Below, piece after piece: positions 33,690 through 42,009 of a stretch of DNA of 64,000 nt. How positions within the stretch are numbered: the first letter of the stretch is position 1; every line of letters starts with the position of its first letter. The notes beneath the pieces were generated by a model. The model ran no database searches. It had not been told where the DNA came from and worked only from the letters and a program-made list of their open reading frames with translations. The position numbers and the translations under genes were made by a program. Source of the DNA: Nocardiopsis metallicus (GTDB lineage Bacteria; Actinomycetota; Actinomycetes; Streptosporangiales; Streptosporangiaceae); the NCBI RefSeq assembly GCF_014201115.1, contig NZ_JACHDO010000001.1, positions 4,898,001 through 4,962,000 on the forward strand, in the 5' to 3' direction.

Positions 33690-34415
33690 ATGACCGCGCC
33701 CACGAGCGAGAAGCCCGACTTCACCGGGCTGCGCGCGCTCTACATCAACTGCACCCTCAACCGCTCTCCGCAGCGCAGCCACACCCAGGGGGTGATCGAC
33801 CGCAGCGCGGCGATCATGGAGGCGAACGGGGTCAGCGTGGACCAGTTCCGCGCAGTCGACCACGAGATCGCCACCGGGGTGCGCCCGGACATGACCGAGC
33901 ACGGGTGGGAGAGCGACGAATGGCCCGCACTGCTGGAGCGGGTCCTGGCCGCCGACATCCTGGTCATCGGCGGCCCGATCTGGCTGGGCGACAACAGCTC
34001 GGTGACCCGCCGGGTGATCGAGCGGCTCTACGGCTACTCCGGTGTGCTGAACGAGCAGGGCCAGTACGCCTACTACGGGCGCGTCGGCGGCACCCTGCTC
34101 ACCGGTAACGAGGACGGCCTCAAGCACTGCGCGATGAGCATCCTCTTCAGCCTGCAGCACATCGGTTTCACGATCCCGCCCCAGGCCGACGCGGGCTGGA
34201 TCGGTGAGGTCGGCCCCGGCCCGTCCTACCTGGACGAGGGCTCCGGCGGCCCGGAGAACGACTTCGCCAACCGCAACATCAGCTTCATGACCCACAACCT
34301 GATGCACACCGCGTCGATGCTCCGCCGCGCCGGGGGCTTCCCGGCCTACGGCAACCAGCGCGCGGCCTGGGACGCTGGCTGCAGTCCCGACAACGCCAAC
34401 CCCGAACACCGCTGA
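33690..34415 (+). CDS. NAD(P)H-dependent FMN-reductase-family oxidoreductase
   Basis: 241 residues, flavodoxin-like fold. RALYINCTLNRSPQRSHTQGVID is the FMN phosphate loop, and ADILVIGGPIWLGDNSSVTRRVIERL is the second FMN segment. The family reduces flavins, quinones or azo compounds. GGAAGGA precedes ATG 33690. Co-transcribed with the O-methyltransferase gene 33 bases upstream. The C-terminal 60 residues (HNLMHTASMLRRAGGFPAYG) are typical of the longer members. Confidence 0.9.
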   Translation: MTAPTSEKPDFTGLRALYINCTLNRSPQRSHTQGVIDRSAAIMEANGVSVDQFRAVDHEIATGVRPDMTEHGWESDEWPALLERVLAADILVIGGPIWLGDNSSVTRRVIERLYGYSGVLNEQGQYAYYGRVGGTLLTGNEDGLKHCAMSILFSLQHIGFTIPPQADAGWIGEVGPGPSYLDEGSGGPENDFANRNISFMTHNLMHTASMLRRAGGFPAYGNQRAAWDAGCSPDNANPEHR

Positions 34416-34477
34416 TCAGCCGGTTCGCGCGGGAGGGGGTGGGCTTCGCCGAACCGCGGGGACAGCGTGCCGCCGGT

Positions 34478-34945
34478 TCAGTCCGGTTGCTTCTCCATGT
34501 GTTCCAGGACGCGCTGGGAGAGCCGGGCGAACGTGTTGAGCTGGTTCGGCGTCATGGCGTCGATGAACAGTCGGCGGACGTGCTCGACGTGTATGGGCGC
34601 GGCCTCCTGGATCGCCTGATAGCCGAGCGGAGTAGCCACGACGAACGCTCCGCGAGCGTCGTCGGGGCACTCCCTCTTGGTCACGAGACCGCGCTTCACC
34701 ATCCGCGTGACCTGGTGTGACATGCGGCTCTTCTCCCATTCGGCGAGTCTGGCCAGTTCCTGGAAGCGCATCTGGCCGTCCTTGGCCTCGGTGAGCCGGA
34801 CGAGCACCATGTAGTCTGCGGCGGACAATCCGGAGTCGGAGCGGACGAGGCGGGACAGCCTTCCGATGAGCGCCTCCTGCATCCGGATGAAGTTCTCCCA
34901 GGCTCTCTGTTCGTCCGGGTTGAGCCAGCGTGGTTCCCCATTCAT
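34478..34945 (-). CDS. MarR-family transcriptional regulator
   Basis: 155 residues. Winged-helix MarR fold: SAADYMVLVRLTEAKDGQMRFQELARLAEW, ESRMSHQVTRMVKRGLV-like recognition helix (KSRMSHQVTRM) and wing KRECPDDARGAFVVATPLGY. Shared-motif site I lies 21 bases before its ATG (34945), which implies autoregulation. It is the best candidate to bind the nine GTTGA-N4-TCAWC sites. One Cys in the wing (C at about 94) could sense oxidants or electrophiles; that is inference. Confidence 0.93.
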   Translation of the reverse strand: MNGEPRWLNPDEQRAWENFIRMQEALIGRLSRLVRSDSGLSAADYMVLVRLTEAKDGQMRFQELARLAEWEKSRMSHQVTRMVKRGLVTKRECPDDARGAFVVATPLGYQAIQEAAPIHVEHVRRLFIDAMTPNQLNTFARLSQRVLEHMEKQPD

Positions 34946-34965
34946 GGGAGTAGTCTACAGAGTTC

Positions 34966-34979
34966 GTTGACACTTCATC
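34966..34979. promoter_or_regulatory. Shared operator motif, site I
   Basis: GTTGACACTTCATC, 21 bases upstream of the leftward marR start; one base different from site B. Confidence 0.65.
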
Positions 34980-35081
34980 GAAATGAGCTGATCTGAAGAC
35001 GGCGGCGAATCCCGGCGGCCACCCTTCCCAGCTCGGGTTTCGTTCGGTCAGGGTAGGTCGGGAAGAGTGAGGAGTCGCCCC

Positions 35082-35816
35082 ATGCTCAGTAGTGAACTCG
35101 CCCGACTGGCCGGTGTCACCGTACGCACACTGCGCCACTACCACCAGATCGGCCTGCTGCCCGAACCCCCGCGCTCGACCGGGGGCTACCGGCGCTACCA
35201 GGTGGGCGACCTCGTGCGGCTCCTGCGGATCACGAGACTCACGGCGCTGGGCGTACCCCTGTCCGCGCTGCCGGCGGTGCTGGACGACCCGAGGGCCGCG
35301 GAGGAGCTGCTGGACGAGCTCGACCACCAGGCGGCCGCTGAGATCGAACGGCTGAAGGCCCGACGGGCCGACATCGCCGCCCTGCGCAGCAGCGGATCCC
35401 CGCCCGACCTGCCCCCGGAGCTGTCGGTGCTGCGCTCAGCCCCGGGGGCCGGGGTGCCGGAGGACATGGCGCGGCTCGAACACGAACAGCTGGTCCTGCT
35501 CGGACACCTGCTCGGTGATGACGGCCCAGCGGAACTCGCCGCCCTGCTCAGCGGGGTGGACAGGGAGACGCTCACGGGACTCGAACCGCTGACGGCGCGG
35601 TTCTACGCCCTCGGGCCCGACACCCCGGACGACGAGGTCACGTCCCTGATCGACGACTGGATCGCCGGACTGGAACCGCTGTCAGAGCAGCTGGCCGGTG
35701 CGCCCGCGCCCGACGCGAGGGTCTCGGCCCTGCTGGACGAGCTGAACGAGCAGGCCCTCAAACCCGTCCAGCACCGGGTGCTGCGCCGGATCCTGCACCG
35801 GTTGGAGCACGGGTAG
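35082..35816 (+). CDS. MerR-family transcriptional regulator
   Basis: 244 residues. MerR winged helix at 1-70: LSSELARLAGVTVRTLRHYHQIGLLPEPPRS and GYRRYQVGDLVRLLRITRL. A coiled coil (ELLDELDHQAAAEIERLKARR) and a C-terminal effector region of about 140 residues follow. No Cys metal ligands, so it belongs to the drug/organic-ligand group. ATG 35082 is supported by GAGGAG seven bases upstream, against GTG 35067. Divergent from marR; its target may be the disrupted peptidase downstream. Confidence 0.9.
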   Translation: MLSSELARLAGVTVRTLRHYHQIGLLPEPPRSTGGYRRYQVGDLVRLLRITRLTALGVPLSALPAVLDDPRAAEELLDELDHQAAAEIERLKARRADIAALRSSGSPPDLPPELSVLRSAPGAGVPEDMARLEHEQLVLLGHLLGDDGPAELAALLSGVDRETLTGLEPLTARFYALGPDTPDDEVTSLIDDWIAGLEPLSEQLAGAPAPDARVSALLDELNEQALKPVQHRVLRRILHRLEHG

Positions 35817-35973
35817 CGGCCAGCCGAGCGCTGACGCCGCCGGACCCCGGATCCGCCGTGCTCCGACTCCACCGAACCCTGTGGCCCAGGCCATGCGACG
35901 CGGCCTTGAGTCCGCCGCGACGTCGGAGTCTGTACTGGGCCGTGTCCGCGTCCATCCACCAGAAGGAACCACC

Positions 35974-36131
35974 ATGACCGCCCCGGCCAAGCTGGTCGCC
36001 GTCGGGGAGTTCTTCAACCAGCCCGCCCGTAGCCGGGCCGTGCTGTCCCCGGACCGCACCAAGGTCGCCTACCCCGTCCTCCCTGGCGGGAGCGGCTCAA
36101 CGTGTTCGTCCGCGACCTGGACTCGGACTGA
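35974..36131 (+). pseudogene. Truncated S9-family peptidase (first ~50 codons)
   Basis: MTAPAKLVAVGEFFNQPARS then AVLSPDRTKVAYPV is a typical prolyl-oligopeptidase/S9 peptidase N-terminus. After a frameshift near 36085 the next frame continues PWRERLNVFVRDLDSD and stops at 36129-36131. The remaining roughly 600 codons are missing. AGAAGGAA precedes the ATG, so the control region survives. Degraded transposase sequence follows immediately. Confidence 0.72.
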
Positions 36132-36149
36132 ACTGCCCCGACGACGTCG

Positions 36150-36560
36150 AGGGCTCGGGGCACGACACCTCATCGCCGAAGACGACACCGATCCGCACGC
36201 CCAGATCGACTCCACCGTCGTGCGGGCTCACCAGCACGCGGCCGGAGCACGAAGGAGAGGAGCACTCCTGAGGACTCCCGACGCGCCCAGAGCATCGGAC
36301 GCTCCAGAGGAGGCCTGAGCACCAAGGCCCCGCCGTCTGCGAGGGCAACGAAAACCCCTGGTCAACCACCCTGGCACTCAGGGGTGCGTCGCAGACCAGC
36401 CGAACTGAGGCGTGCTCACTCCCCAGTAGCTCGCTGGCACGGTGAAGCCCGGTGTGAGGCACCCGTACTTGGCGGCTTGCCTCAGCTTCAGGTGTGGTGG
36501 GCTCTGAAGTGCGCAAACGAGTGAGGCGAGCTCGAAACTGATCGTGTTAGCCCTTCAACC
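36150..36560 (+). pseudogene. Degraded IS5-like transposase relic
   Basis: DPHAQIDSTVVRAHQHAAGAR followed, in another frame, by IGRSRGGLSTKAP resembles the middle of IS5-family transposases (the DSTxVRAHQHAAGA...GRSRGGL(T/S)TK signature). The rest up to about 36560 has no intact frame and no terminal inverted repeats that I can see. It probably marks the event that removed the peptidase gene. Confidence 0.5.
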
Positions 36561-36675
36561 CTTGCATCCCCTGAAGGTTCTGTGGCACGCTTATTCGCAG
36601 CGGTAGTAGTGTATCCAAATAAGCTCGCCCCTCCCAGGAGCGAGCTTTTTCTATTCCCAATTCGATACAGCCCGC

Positions 36676-37206
36676 TCAGTTCGAGCCTTCTTCGGAGCGC
36701 CGAACCTTCTGAGCAGAGCCGATTGGATCCACAAAAGAGAACCTACTCCCCTGCGGTGTCTCCAGAACCACTGAAACATGGTGGAGCTCCATACCCTCTG
36801 GGATCTCGCATCGATACTCGAACACCGCCGCTTCTCCCAGCGAGCCATCCGACGGGTAAATGCCCGCATGGTTAAGCGAGCGAACTGACTCGGCGCGCTG
36901 CTCTCCACCAGGAAGGAGGCAGTATACATCCGGTATTGTATTTTCCTGGTAGCGATTCGATTTGTTTGCCACTACCGCGTCAAAGTAAACAGATCTGGAA
37001 TCGTCATTCCCCTCACGGACTGAAGTGACAGTATAAACGAGACCTCCACCGAACAGGAGGCCGTCGGACTCGCGCTCAAGTTCACCAAAATTTTTGTGTG
37101 ACCGAACATCAAATTCGACCACCCCCGCAAACAAGAGGCCAACTACCACTGCAGAAGCAGTGAAAAAACCGAGCACGGCACCCAAAGAAAAAGAAGCCTT
37201 CTTCAT
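36676..37206 (-). CDS. Hypothetical membrane-anchored or secreted protein
   Basis: About 176 residues with a basic start and one hydrophobic segment (about 8-30), then a soluble region: GLVYTVTSVREGNDDSRSVY, VYCLLPGGEQ, EYRCEIPEGMELHHVSVVLE. The pattern resembles the extracellular DUF4352-like immunoglobulin folds, but I cannot assign it firmly. ATG 37206 with AAGGGA on the minus strand is preferred over TTG 37218. GC content is well below the window average, which suggests recent acquisition with the neighbouring phage-like gene. Confidence 0.6.
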   Translation of the reverse strand: MKKASFSLGAVLGFFTASAVVVGLLFAGVVEFDVRSHKNFGELERESDGLLFGGGLVYTVTSVREGNDDSRSVYFDAVVANKSNRYQENTIPDVYCLLPGGEQRAESVRSLNHAGIYPSDGSLGEAAVFEYRCEIPEGMELHHVSVVLETPQGSRFSFVDPIGSAQKVRRSEEGSN

Positions 37207-37244
37207 TTTTCCCTTCAATCAAAAGATATTGGATTGAATAGTAT

Positions 37245-38078
37245 GTGACACGCTATGTTCAGCGCAGTGAGTGGGGCGCAGACCCCAGTGGAAGGCCGGA
37301 CCACAACGGCCCCATCCATGCTCAGACCGGCGGCGTCTGCATCCATTACGTCGGCAGCCGTATCTCCCAGGGCGTCAGCAACCACAATGAATGCAACACT
37401 ATCGTCCGCGGAATCCAGGCTGGCCACCTCCAGGGCGACTACCAGGACATTGCATATAGCTTTCTGGTCTGCACCCACGGATACATTTTCATTGGCCGAG
37501 GCTTTGAATACCGATCCGGCGCCAACGGGACAAATATAGCGAATGACGCATAATTTTCCGTCTGTGGCCTGCTTGGGGTTCCCGACAATCCGAGCGCAAC
37601 CATGATCACTGGAATCCGCCAAGTGGTTCGTGACTTGCGATCAATGGATTTGGCGGGGTACGGAATTATCGGCCACCAGAGTGTCGAAGGTATAGACACT
37701 GCTTGCCCAGGAAGCCTTCAGTCCTATGTTCAAGACGGCACTCTTAATCCCCCGGATACCCTGCCCCCGACTGATCCACTTCCGGTTGTTCCGCCGGTCG
37801 ACCCCCCTGGGCCTCCTCCTGGCGGGGGCGCCCCGACATGGCCTGGAGTACTGTTCACCAACCCACCTCCGACCGAGCACGACGGGGTAATCCTCTGGCA
37901 GGGACGTATGCTCGAGCGAGGTTGGAACATCACCGTCGACGGCATCTACGGCGATCACTCCCAACAGGTCTGCGAACAGTTCCAGGCCGAAAAGGGACTG
38001 GCTGTCGACGGCATCGTCGGCCCCCCAGACCTGGGCCGCCACTTGGGAAGCCCCCATCACCTGATGGATTTTCCATGA
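37245..38078 (+). pseudogene. Phage-type N-acetylmuramoyl-L-alanine amidase broken by one in-frame stop
   Basis: A 278-codon frame from GTG 37245 to 38078 is interrupted only by TAA at 37551-37553. The first part has the PGRP/amidase_2 motifs (VCIHYVG, DYQDIAYSFLVCTHGYIFIG, ANGTNIANDA). Directly after the stop the same frame continues FSVCGLLGVPDNPSATMITG, then GIIGHQSVEGIDTACPG with the last zinc ligands. A Pro/Gly linker and a peptidoglycan-binding domain (VILWQGRMLERGWNITVDG) complete it. The normal residue at the stop is probably Tyr. This is the architecture of actinophage endolysins. It is unlikely to be active unless the stop is read through. Confidence 0.85.
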
Positions 38079-38109
38079 AGGCGCGGCCGGGTCTTGAGAC
38101 CCGGCCGCA

Positions 38110-38774
38110 TACCTGACCTTTGGGTGTTGCCCTGCCCGGCCCCGGACTGTCGGGCGCGGCGGTACAGCATCTGGTAGATCCCCGACGGGGTCAGCGCCTT
38201 CCCCTTCTGGGACAGCCACAGGTACGGCAGGTGCGCGTCCGGGTGCTGGGCGCGCTGATGGCGGCGTCGCGCAGCCTGCAGGCATCGCCCCGCTTGGCCG
38301 CTCCCCGGTCACTCCTGCTCCTGGGCATCTTCAGGATGCGGTCGATCTCGCCGTCCTCGAACACCGGCACCGGCTTGGCCACCACCTTGGGCGCCTTGAC
38401 CTTGCGCATCGGGTCGCCGATCTCCTCCTCGTCGGCAAGCCACTTGAAGAACTGCTGCAGGCAGCGGTACTGGTTGTTCCGTAACTCGACGAGTACTCGC
38501 GGCGGTGCAGCCGTGCCAGCCACGAGCGGATGTGCACCCGGTTGACCAGTTCCCAGTCACGGACGGGCCCGAAGGTGACCATGTCAGCGCACGTGTCAGC
38601 TGACGTCTCGTAGCGGTGGTCGATGTCAGTGGGCTGACCGCCGGACAGCAGGTGCTCGGCGGCGAACCAGGCGACCGACTCGCGGTACATCGAGACGGTA
38701 CGGTCGCTCTTCTTCTCCGCACGCAGGTGCAGGCAGAAGGACTTGATGTGGAGGTTCAGGGGTCCAGCGGCCAT
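38110..38774 (-). pseudogene. Decayed tyrosine recombinase (phage/ICE integrase)
   Basis: Pieces in different frames. The core-binding domain is MAAGPLNLHIKSFCLHLRAE, RTVSMYRESVAWFAAEHLL, VHIRSWLARLHRRE. It continues in another frame with NNQYRCLQQFFKWLADEEEI and KPVPVFEDGEIDRILKM. A C-terminal fragment LWLSQKGKALTPSGIYQMLY follows after an internal gap. The catalytic Arg/His-x-x-Arg/Tyr residues are missing. Its position next to the 3' end of tRNA-Thr is the classical integrase location. Confidence 0.8.
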
Positions 38775-38888
38775 GTTGCGCGGCCCCCGACGAACACGCT
38801 GGGTACCCATAGGCGATAGCTCTCCAGGCGACGAAGCTACGTGGTAGCGATCTCGCCGAGGGAGTTATCCCAGGTCAGGCAAAGAGAG

Positions 38889-38961
38889 AGCCGACGAGGG
38901 GACTTGAACCCCTAACCTATCGCTTACAAGGCGATTGCTCTGCCAATTGAGCTACGTCGGC
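38889..38961 (-). tRNA. tRNA-Thr (anticodon TGT)
   Basis: The minus strand folds as a cloverleaf: acceptor GCCGACG/CGTCGGC, D arm GCTC/GAGC, anticodon stem ATCGC/GCGAT with loop CTTGTAA (anticodon TGT), T arm AGGGG-TTCAAGT-CCCCT. No CCA is encoded. The 3' end faces the integrase relic. Confidence 0.95.
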
Positions 38962-39049
38962 CGACCACCGAGGCCGGAGCCTCGGTACGTCCAACCAGAA
39001 TGGTACCGGGTCCGGTGCCGAGGGGCCTACTCGGCACCGGTGGGACCGG

Positions 39050-40027
39050 TTACTTGGACTCGGCGCCGCGGCGGCGGGCGACCTCGTAGAGGGAGACGCC
39101 GGCGGCCACGGAGGCGTTCAGGGACTCGGCGCCGCTGATCGGGATGCTCGCGACCACGTCGCAGGCCTCGCGGACCAGGCGGGACAGGCCCTTGCCCTCG
39201 GAACCCACCACGATCACCAGCGGGCCGGTGGCCAGCTCGAGCTCGGGCAGCTGGGTGTCGCCGCCAGCGTCCAGACCGGCGACGAACAGCCCGGCCTTCT
39301 TGTAGGCCTCCAGGGTGCGGGTCAGGTTGGTGGCTTGGGCGACGGGCAGCTTGGCCAGGGTTCCGGCGGAGGTCTTCCACGCGGACATGGTCACGCTGGC
39401 GGTGCGCCGCTCCGGGATGAGCAGGCCGTGCGCGCCGAAGGCGGCGGCCGAACGCGCGATGGCGCCCAGGTTGTGCGGGTCGGTGACCCCGTCCAGGGCG
39501 ACGATCAGCGGCGGAGTGTCCGAGGCCAGCGCCTTGTCGAGCAGGCCCTCGGCCGCCCAGTACTGGTACGGGCGGACCTGGAGCACGATGCCCTGGTGGG
39601 TGGCGCCGGGCAGGCCGTTGCTCTCGCAGCGGCGGTCCAGGTCGGTGCGGTTGACCTCGACCACGTCCACGCCCTGGGCGCCCGCGAGCTTGGCGGCCTC
39701 GTTGACGCGGTCGTCCGGGTCCAGGCTGTTGGCCAGGAACAGGCGGGTGGCGGGCATGCCCGCGCGCAGCGCCTCGACCACCGGGTTGCGGCCGATCAGC
39801 AGGTCGGAGTTGTCCGGGCGGTCGGGCGAGCGGTCCTTGCGGGGGCTGTCCGAGGCACCGGACGGGCCGCCGGTCTGGGCGGCGCGCTTGTTGGCCTTGT
39901 GCCGCTGCTTGCCGTCGTACCAGTGCCGCTCCGAGGCGGGCAGGGTGCCGCTCTTGGGCTCCAGGGAACGGCGGTTCTTGCCGCCGCTGCCCTTCGTGGG
40001 GCCCTTCTTACTCTTCTTCGCCGGCAT
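39050..40027 (-). CDS. rlmB: 23S rRNA 2'-O-methyltransferase RlmB (TrmH/SpoU family)
   Basis: 325 residues. A basic, disordered N-terminus (about 1-70) is usual in actinobacteria. The substrate-binding domain begins LLIGRNPVVEALRAG. The SPOUT knot motifs are VALDGVTDPHNLGAIARSAA (motif 1), IVVGSEGKGLSRLVREACD (motif 2) and PISGAESLNASVAAGVSLYE (motif 3). The family methylates G2251 (E. coli numbering) of 23S rRNA. It lies between cysS and tRNA-Thr as in other actinomycetes. Confidence 0.95.
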   Translation of the reverse strand: MPAKKSKKGPTKGSGGKNRRSLEPKSGTLPASERHWYDGKQRHKANKRAAQTGGPSGASDSPRKDRSPDRPDNSDLLIGRNPVVEALRAGMPATRLFLANSLDPDDRVNEAAKLAGAQGVDVVEVNRTDLDRRCESNGLPGATHQGIVLQVRPYQYWAAEGLLDKALASDTPPLIVALDGVTDPHNLGAIARSAAAFGAHGLLIPERRTASVTMSAWKTSAGTLAKLPVAQATNLTRTLEAYKKAGLFVAGLDAGGDTQLPELELATGPLVIVVGSEGKGLSRLVREACDVVASIPISGAESLNASVAAGVSLYEVARRRGAESK

Positions 40028-40164
40028 GGTCGCCGCCTCCCGTTACGTGTTGCGAGCATGCCGGAAGGACTCTTCCGGCCGATGGGGTAGCCGCGACGCC
40101 GATGGGCGGCGGCAAACTCCCAGCCTAACGCCGACGCGCTACCGCACGCGTCGGCCACCAGTGC

Positions 40165-40196
40165 GGGCCGGGCCGGGAAAACCCCGGGTCCGGCCC
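40165..40196 (-). terminator. Hairpin between cysS and rlmB
   Basis: Outer arms GGGCCGG (40165-40171)/CCGGCCC (40190-40196) and inner arms CCGGG/CCCGG around an A-rich loop, about 70 bases after the cysS stop on the minus strand. Confidence 0.5.
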
Positions 40197-40265
40197 TGGT
40201 CAGTACTTGTTGTGCGGCCCGTACTCATGGAACCCGGGCCTGCTGAAGCCCCGCTTGCCGAAACC

Positions 40266-41669
40266 TCAGCTTTGGCGCAGGTCCCAGCGCGGGCCCTGCG
40301 GGGTGTCCTCCACCACCACGCCGGCCGCGGCCAACTGGTCGCGGATGGCGTCGGCCGCGGCGTAGTCCTTGCGTCCCCGAGCGGCCTGGCGCTGTTCGAG
40401 GGCGACCGCCACCAGGGCGTCCACGACCTCGGTCAGCCCCTGGTCGCCGCCGCCGGACCACTGCTCGCTGAGCGGGTCCAGACCCAGGACGGCCAGCATG
40501 GTGCGGAGTTCGGCGGCGATCTCCTGGGCCTTCTCCTTGGCCCCGGAACCCAGCGCCGTGTTGCCCTCGCGCACGTGCCCGTGGATGACTGCCAGCCCCT
40601 GGGACACGCCGAGGTCGTCGTTGAGCGCCTCGGCGAACTCCGCGGGGACGTCAGCTGCCGGGGCGATCGTGCCCAGGACCTCGACGGCGCGGGTGAGGAA
40701 GCCCTCGATGCGCTGGTAGGCGGAGGCCGCCTCCTGGAGCGCGGCGTCCGAGTAGTCGATGGTGGACCGGTAGTGGGCCTGGCCGAGGTAGTAGCGCAGT
40801 TCCACCGGGCGGACCTTCTGGACCACCTGCGGGATGAGCAGCGAGTTGCCGATGGACTTGCTCATCTTCTCGCCGCCGATGGCCAGCATTCCGTTGTGCA
40901 GCCAGTACTGGGCGAAGCCGTCCCCGGCGGCGCGCGACTGCGCCTGCTCGTTCTCGTGGTGCGGGAAGATCAGGTCGAGCCCGCCGCCGTGGATGTCGAA
41001 GCTGGGGCCCAGGTACTTGGTGGCCATGGCGGAGCACTCCAGGTGCCAGCCAGGGCGGCCTCGTCCCCACGGGGTGTCCCAGCTGGGCTCGCCCGGCTTG
41101 GCGCCCTTCCACAGGGCGAAGTCGCGCGGGTCGCGCTTGTCCCGGTCGGGGTCGGAGTCGCAGGACTCCACCACCTGGTCCAGGCGCTGGTTGGAGAGCT
41201 CGCCGTAGGCGGGGTGCGAGCGCACGTCGAAGTAGACGTCGCCCGAACCGTCGTCGGCGGCGTAGGCGTGCCCGGCGTCGATCAGGCGCCGCATGAGCTC
41301 GATCATCTCCGGCACGTGGCCGGTGGCGCGCGGCTCGACGGTGGGCGGCAGGCAGCCCAGGGTCTCGTAGGCCCAGGTGAAGGCGCGCTGGTTGCGCTCG
41401 CTCACCTGCCACCACGGGACGCCCTCGTCGGCGGCGACCCTGATGATCTTGTCGTCGATGTCCGTGACGTTGCGGCAGAACGTGACCTCGTAGCCGAGGT
41501 GGGTCAGCCAGCGGCGCAGGATGTCGAAGTTGACGCCCGACCGGATGTGGCCGATGTGGGGAGGTGCCTGCACCGTGGCACCACACAGGTACAGGGAGGC
41601 ACACCCCTCACGAAGCGGGGTGAAGTCTCGGACCTGTCGGGCACTGGTGTCATAGAAGCGCAGACTCAC
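40266..41669 (-). CDS. cysS: Cysteinyl-tRNA synthetase
   Basis: 467 residues, normal for bacterial CysRS. Zinc ligand C29 in LYLCGATVQ, the HIGH motif at 38-41 (PHIGHIRSG), and KMSKSIGN near 270. WHLECSAMATKYLG with the other zinc ligands and DIHGGGLDLIFPHHENE are the conserved CysRS stretches. GTG start at 41669. Same strand as rlmB and ispF, the usual actinobacterial neighbourhood. Confidence 0.97.
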   Translation of the reverse strand: MSLRFYDTSARQVRDFTPLREGCASLYLCGATVQAPPHIGHIRSGVNFDILRRWLTHLGYEVTFCRNVTDIDDKIIRVAADEGVPWWQVSERNQRAFTWAYETLGCLPPTVEPRATGHVPEMIELMRRLIDAGHAYAADDGSGDVYFDVRSHPAYGELSNQRLDQVVESCDSDPDRDKRDPRDFALWKGAKPGEPSWDTPWGRGRPGWHLECSAMATKYLGPSFDIHGGGLDLIFPHHENEQAQSRAAGDGFAQYWLHNGMLAIGGEKMSKSIGNSLLIPQVVQKVRPVELRYYLGQAHYRSTIDYSDAALQEAASAYQRIEGFLTRAVEVLGTIAPAADVPAEFAEALNDDLGVSQGLAVIHGHVREGNTALGSGAKEKAQEIAAELRTMLAVLGLDPLSEQWSGGGDQGLTEVVDALVAVALEQRQAARGRKDYAAADAIRDQLAAAGVVVEDTPQGPRWDLRQS

Positions 41670-42009
41670 GTTGTCAAGACTATCCGCTTTCCCTTCGCCC
41701 GGGCGTCACAAACCAGCCAGCGCTCTCAGGTGCGGGGGCCGTCTGATCGCGGCCCGGATGTCGACCGATGGCTGTCTGGCCTGCTCCGGACAGTACAGAG
41801 GACGCATATGGGGCGAGCCGTATTGGGCGCATCCGCATGTGAGATGGCCCGGCGTCCGGGGCCGACCTCGGCGAACGATCGGCCGCCACGCTCCGTCAAT
41901 TGCGGCAGAACACCACAGAGCCCCCTGCGCCCCTGCGTCGGGAAGGGGCTGGAAGCAACCGGAATCGGCCGGAATCTCGTGTTAGCGGTACCGCCTCGAC
42001 TACTCTTCG
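41670..42009. other. Divergent intergenic region cysS / 755-residue gene
   Basis: 340 bases without a supported gene. A -10-like TACTCT (42001-42006) lies just before the ATG at 42010, and no ribosome site is visible. That fits a leaderless transcript for the rightward gene. Confidence 0.4.

Noticed and set aside
40201..40265. Short minus-strand reading FGKRGFSRPGFHEYGPHNKY after cysS
   Set aside because: Protein-like and ends in a stop, but it would begin inside cysS without a start or ribosome site; too little to call a gene.
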